Source: Epithemia pelagica
Lineage: Eukaryota; Bacillariophyta; Bacillariophyceae; Surirellales; Surirellaceae
NCBI GenBank assembly: GCA_946965045.2
Contig: OX337241.1
Span: 1,302,001 to 1,366,000, forward strand
Length of the DNA: 64,000 bases
Direction of reading: 5' to 3'
Positions 60,704 through 64,000 of this stretch are shown here, in pieces. The first letter of the stretch is position 1; each line of letters opens with the position of its first letter. Both the position numbers and the translations under genes were made by a program. The notes beneath the pieces are model-generated. The model ran no database searches. It was not told the DNA's origin and saw nothing but the letters and a program-made list of their open reading frames with translations.

Positions 60704-63700
60704 TAATTAGAGGTTCGTAATTTCCTTCGGGCCAAAACGAAGTACCAGCAGGGATTTCCATCACAAGGTCGCATGCTTTATGAAGTTGTTTGAACCACTT
60801 GGGAGTAAGTAGGCGCTGGCACATGAAGACGTGCATGGAAGACTGGCGCTTATGACGGGCTTTTCGAAGTTCTTCTAGTGCCACGTCTGCTCCTCCTGGA
60901 GGAGGAGCCCATACGAAGTGTCCTGGCCGAAGGATGGGCAGGGACAAATCGTTGTGCTCAGACGGAAGCGTCCATCCCCTGATGTCGTGGCCGGTAGTAA
61001 ACCAGTCCATGGGAGTCAGGAGTTCCGTCTTTGCACCCAGCCAAGATCGAACCCATTCGAAAAGAGTGTCCGACATTTGGATGGGAGTTTTGTGAAGGGG
61101 GATGTAGGAAAGCATGGGCGACCCCGCCATCACCCCTTCATTGAGTTGGCCTCTCGAAATCCCGTCAACCCCAACAGCGATCATCCGTTTGCCCGAGACG
61201 TGTGAAATGTGAAGTCGCAAGGAATGCCTCATTTCTAATCGCCTCAAACGGATTACGAGGTCTAGGAGTTTTGGGCTGGACGAGGACCCTTTATAGAAAC
61301 ATCTTTCCACCGTGGAATTATCGGTGAAGAAGAATACCTCTGTTGAATCAAGCTGGCCCGTGGCCGCTTCTTCTTCAAGTGACTCAACACAGTTGGTGAA
61401 TTCCTTCCAGTTGGAAGATTCTTCCACAACAATATCCCTGCCCCAGACGCCCACTCTGTAGGACAGTTTCTTTTGTGGCAACTGGAAGGCTGCACCGAAT
61501 CCGCATCCTGATGCGTCTCCACATCCAAACAAAGCGACATAGATGGAAGATGATCTGACTTGAACTTTGGGAGGCTCTTCTCCCTCAAGCATTGCTGCCA
61601 ATGCTTTGACATCCGACTTGAGACGCGGAACCGCTTTCACTAACTTTGGTGGGTTTTCCGGGAGAGTCTTTGCTTCTCCATTCATTTCCTGCGCAGAAGG
61701 TTCACTTTCCTCTTCTACGTCGAGAAAACCGCATAGCGTATTGACCTCAGCATCCGAGAGTTTTTCATGCAACTGCGATATCCATTCTCTTGCTGAAAGC
61801 TTCCATCCATCACCGTTCCGACCCGGCCGCCAGATGTTCATTGTCAAGTAAAAGCCCTTCAAAAACGGCATCATGGAGCTAAAAGTCAAAGCTTGGTGTA
61901 CAAAGAATCCGACATCTCTTTGCATTTGCTTGTGATCGAAAGTCGGAGTGTCACTTTCCGCAAACGCCTCCACATATTTCTTCAACAAGTCCTTGCCTTT
62001 TTCCCACTTCTTTTGCGTGAGTGTTTTCGACACTGCTGAAGCCGAGATGTGATGCACGCTACCTGCCCAGGCTCCTGGAGTTTTAGAGGGTGGACGACGC
62101 TTCCGCGGGGCATCCTGAATACCGAGATATTGCAATCGAGACCCCAGACGTCTCGCGACTTGCCATGTATGTTCAGCAGACGATCCCACGGTTCGAAGGT
62201 CGTCCATATATGTTACGACGTCACCAGCGATGTTGTTGAGCTTGGAATTCCACTTCATCACCCATGGAAGTGTGGGGGTATAATCGGCAGAACCTGGTAT
62301 GTTGAAACGAACAGAATCAAACCCACATGGACTTGTTGGTTCTGACGGGGGTCCTTTAGCAATTTCTTCCGCAATGTAGTAGTGTCGCGCGGCGTGGAAG
62401 GGGCTGGGCAACATGCCCATAAACAACCGATTCCAGCGAACAACGCGGGGTTTGGGAGCAAGTGATGTAACCAAATGTTCCCGTAACGGTCCAAGATCAA
62501 CACCAGCAAAGGGACGTAGACGAATGTCCATTGGGAAATTGAGAAACATTTCGCCCAAGTCCATGTCACCACAGTAAGAATCACACGTCAAAAGGCGCAG
62601 TGCAGACTCAGAAGATGGTAGCCAAAAATTGGGGGCCCACAATGATGCGTTGAGGCCACAACTTGTGCCATTGTAAACCATTCTAATATCATTTTCCCCT
62701 TTGGGGACCGCAAAGTAGTCAGACATGCTATCAATGTGTGCGTCAACATCGAAGTAGCCACGACTTAGGACGGTCGAAAGTTTGCCGCCAACCTGTGCAA
62801 GCAAATCGTTCGACGGAGGTCGTTGCTTCCGGTGGTATGAGGGGAGTGCGCCTGAAACATGGATAGGTGTCCCAAACCAAGCGTCAGTTTGTTGATCGAG
62901 ACCATTCCAGCGCCAGAAGACGAGAGAAGAACCAGCGTCCCAATCCCACCACGTGCTGGCCAAGAGTTGGGAAAGAACTTGGCAACCAGCGGCGCGCACA
63001 ACGGGAGCGGATTGTAAGGAAAAATCAGTCTCCCCCCCCTGGAGTGTCGGCCCAGACACCAAAGAAAGCCATGCCATGCCAAAACGTAGACGTAAATAGC
63101 GCACAAAACTGCGATACAAGCGTCGACGCCACCAGCGGAGGGCAAGCAAGCGAAACCCAGCAAGAGCCCTATCCGAGATCCAAGGGAAAAGACCACGAAT
63201 TCGACCGTTCCAAATCCAAAAAGGAGCGACCGCATCATCCGATTTAACGGCAATATCCGAAATTTTGGTGTCATCTAACCATGCAACGTGAGGCAAAAAG
63301 GCGGACACAGAAGCTATGGGCGTGCCCAACACCCCATCTTGCGTACATTCCGACAAAGCCGATAGCCACCGACCGCGCTTGGCTGGACGCAGAGGCGACG
63401 GTGGGCCACCGTGTTTGGTACCAGCTGTGCTGAGATGATGGATCAGGACCGGCTCGAGGAAGGGGAGAGCAGTGTTCAAAACTTGTCCCGGGATCTTGAT
63501 GGGCATAAAACGAGGGGAAAGTACATTTTGCACCCACCAATCAAACGCCTCATCATTCTGCAATATCCACAAGGGGAGGTCGAAAGCAGCACCCAATTCT
63601 AAGGGAGTAAGCTTTCTCGTGCCCCATCCATTTGTATAGAAGCGAGTTTGAAACTTCACCGGCTTCTCCAGCTGACGAGTATGCAACAGATCATCACTGC

Positions 63701-64000
63701 CGTAAAAGGCCAACGACACGGAAGGCGGAGAACACGGTTCGGGACGAATCGAATGGGTCAGTATGGACCCAATGGTACGGCGAGAAGACAACTTGAAAAA
63801 CAAGGGAGACAAACCACGTCTCCCAACGTGAACCCGGGCGGTAGTGACGCCACCACACTGCTTGTGTGTGACGGCCAACCATTGAACTTTCGACAAATTG
63901 GGACGGGACCAGCCCGATGGAAGGAGAAGCAGGACAGGCCAACTAGAAGGGATGAGGACCAAGGATGAAGCTAGGAAATCCGGGTCGCCTTCCATCAAAA
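60492..64000 (-). CDS. DIRS-like reverse transcriptase-RNase H polyprotein, cut by the window edge
   Basis: At least 1168 codons, open at the right end of the window (first ATG 63995). The reverse transcriptase has MVYNGTSCGLNASLWAP, CGDMDLGEMFLNFPMD with the first catalytic Asp, and VVTYMDDLRTVGS with the paired Asp. RNase H shows GDASGCGFGAAF, SNWKEFTN, FFTDNSTVERCFYKGSSS and HVSGKRMIAVGVDGISRG, supplying D, E, D and D. The order RT-RNase H followed by a separate tyrosine recombinase frame, and no integrase or aspartic protease in view, define the DIRS/YR type. The 3' end overlaps the recombinase frame by about 210 bases in a different phase, so the recombinase would need its own start or a frameshift. 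Confidence 0.85.
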   Translation of the reverse strand, partial: LMEGDPDFLASSLVLIPSSWPVLLLLPSGWSRPNLSKVQWLAVTHKQCGGVTTARVHVGRRGLSPLFFKLSSRRTIGSILTHSIRPEPCSPPSVSLAFYGSDDLLHTRQLEKPVKFQTRFYTNGWGTRKLTPLELGAAFDLPLWILQNDEAFDWWVQNVLSPRFMPIKIPGQVLNTALPFLEPVLIHHLSTAGTKHGGPPSPLRPAKRGRWLSALSECTQDGVLGTPIASVSAFLPHVAWLDDTKISDIAVKSDDAVAPFWIWNGRIRGLFPWISDRALAGFRLLALRWWRRRLYRSFVRYLRLRFGMAWLSLVSGPTLQGGETDFSLQSAPVVRAAGCQVLSQLLASTWWDWDAGSSLVFWRWNGLDQQTDAWFGTPIHVSGALPSYHRKQRPPSNDLLAQVGGKLSTVLSRGYFDVDAHIDSMSDYFAVPKGENDIRMVYNGTSCGLNASLWAPNFWLPSSESALRLLTCDSYCGDMDLGEMFLNFPMDIRLRPFAGVDLGPLREHLVTSLAPKPRVVRWNRLFMGMLPSPFHAARHYYIAEEIAKGPPSEPTSPCGFDSVRFNIPGSADYTPTLPWVMKWNSKLNNIAGDVVTYMDDLRTVGSSAEHTWQVARRLGSRLQYLGIQDAPRKRRPPSKTPGAWAGSVHHISASAVSKTLTQKKWEKGKDLLKKYVEAFAESDTPTFDHKQMQRDVGFFVHQALTFSSMMPFLKGFYLTMNIWRPGRNGDGWKLSAREWISQLHEKLSDAEVNTLCGFLDVEEESEPSAQEMNGEAKTLPENPPKLVKAVPRLKSDVKALAAMLEGEEPPKVQVRSSSIYVALFGCGDASGCGFGAAFQLPQKKLSYRVGVWGRDIVVEESSNWKEFTNCVESLEEEAATGQLDSTEVFFFTDNSTVERCFYKGSSSSPKLLDLVIRLRRLEMRHSLRLHISHVSGKRMIAVGVDGISRGQLNEGVMAGSPMLSYIPLHKTPIQMSDTLFEWVRSWLGAKTELLTPMDWFTTGHDIRGWTLPSEHNDLSLPILRPGHFVWAPPPGGADVALEELRKARHKRQSSMHVFMCQRLLTPKWFKQLHKACDLVMEIPAGTSFWPEGNYEPLIIGLAFPFIRSQPWQLRGTPKMFAMDRKLRKMWKEDPVGGRNLLQKFCVQCWKMRSMSERMVSRVLFFERR

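Larger units (their letters stand above)
59108..64000 (-). mobile_element. DIRS-like (tyrosine recombinase) retroelement, partial and decayed
   Basis: The element comprises the RT-RNase H frame and the downstream broken recombinase frame on the minus strand. Its 5' part lies beyond the window, and its 3' terminal repeat was not identified. Two nonsense codons in the recombinase indicate an old or inactive copy, while the RT frame is still open over 3.5 kb. Confidence 0.8.

Overview
This window is nuclear DNA from a photosynthetic stramenopile, most likely a diatom. The grounds are short GT-AG introns (about 70-130 bp), secreted Ser/Pro-rich and Cys-rich proteins of diatom style, a transmembrane LRR protein ending in a Cys cluster, a Yak1-like DYRK kinase with a poly-Gln tail, a diatom-type Copia element with a Ser-His-Ala-Asp protease motif, and a tyrosine-recombinase retroelement of the kind common in algae. 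The species cannot be named from this sequence.

Layout. 1-7.7 kb holds ordinary genes: a DUF1350 protein, an EGF-like membrane protein, a YtqB/MnmM-type methyltransferase, a bZIP factor and a GT64-like glycosyltransferase. A 7.0 kb Copia LTR retrotransposon with LTRs identical by eye (7733-14763) sits 28 bp upstream of the glycosyltransferase start codon. 15-31 kb holds a giant acidic protein, a peroxisomal 2,4-dienoyl-CoA reductase with a PTS1, a myosin heavy chain, two adjacent secreted Cys-rich paralogues, an SGNH hydrolase, an isopentenyl phosphate kinase and a 71-residue PIG-Y-like protein. At 31783-39308 lies a 7.5 kb DNA transposon with about 105 bp terminal inverted repeats and a 9-13 bp direct flanking repeat. 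It carries two convergent genes, a 1668-residue DDE/DUF6589-like protein and a RecQ-like helicase; this is the strongest candidate for an undescribed system here. Then come a prolyl oligopeptidase, PIG-Q, the LRR membrane protein, a 1.6 kb non-autonomous piggyBac-type element between TTAA duplications, an HhH-GPD glycosylase-like reading frame abutting it, a hAT transposase gene with a probable 1-base frameshift, the DYRK kinase, and at the right edge a decayed DIRS-like retroelement that runs off the window.

Biology. Two genes belong to the first step of GPI-anchor synthesis (PIG-Q and the PIG-Y candidate, 11 kb apart). Others serve peroxisomal fatty-acid oxidation, isoprenoid salvage, actin motility and cell-surface functions. 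Five element types (Copia, the helicase-bearing TIR element, piggyBac, hAT, DIRS/YR) make up roughly 40 percent of the window. Several insertions lie in promoters or next to coding frames, so transposition has shaped local gene starts.
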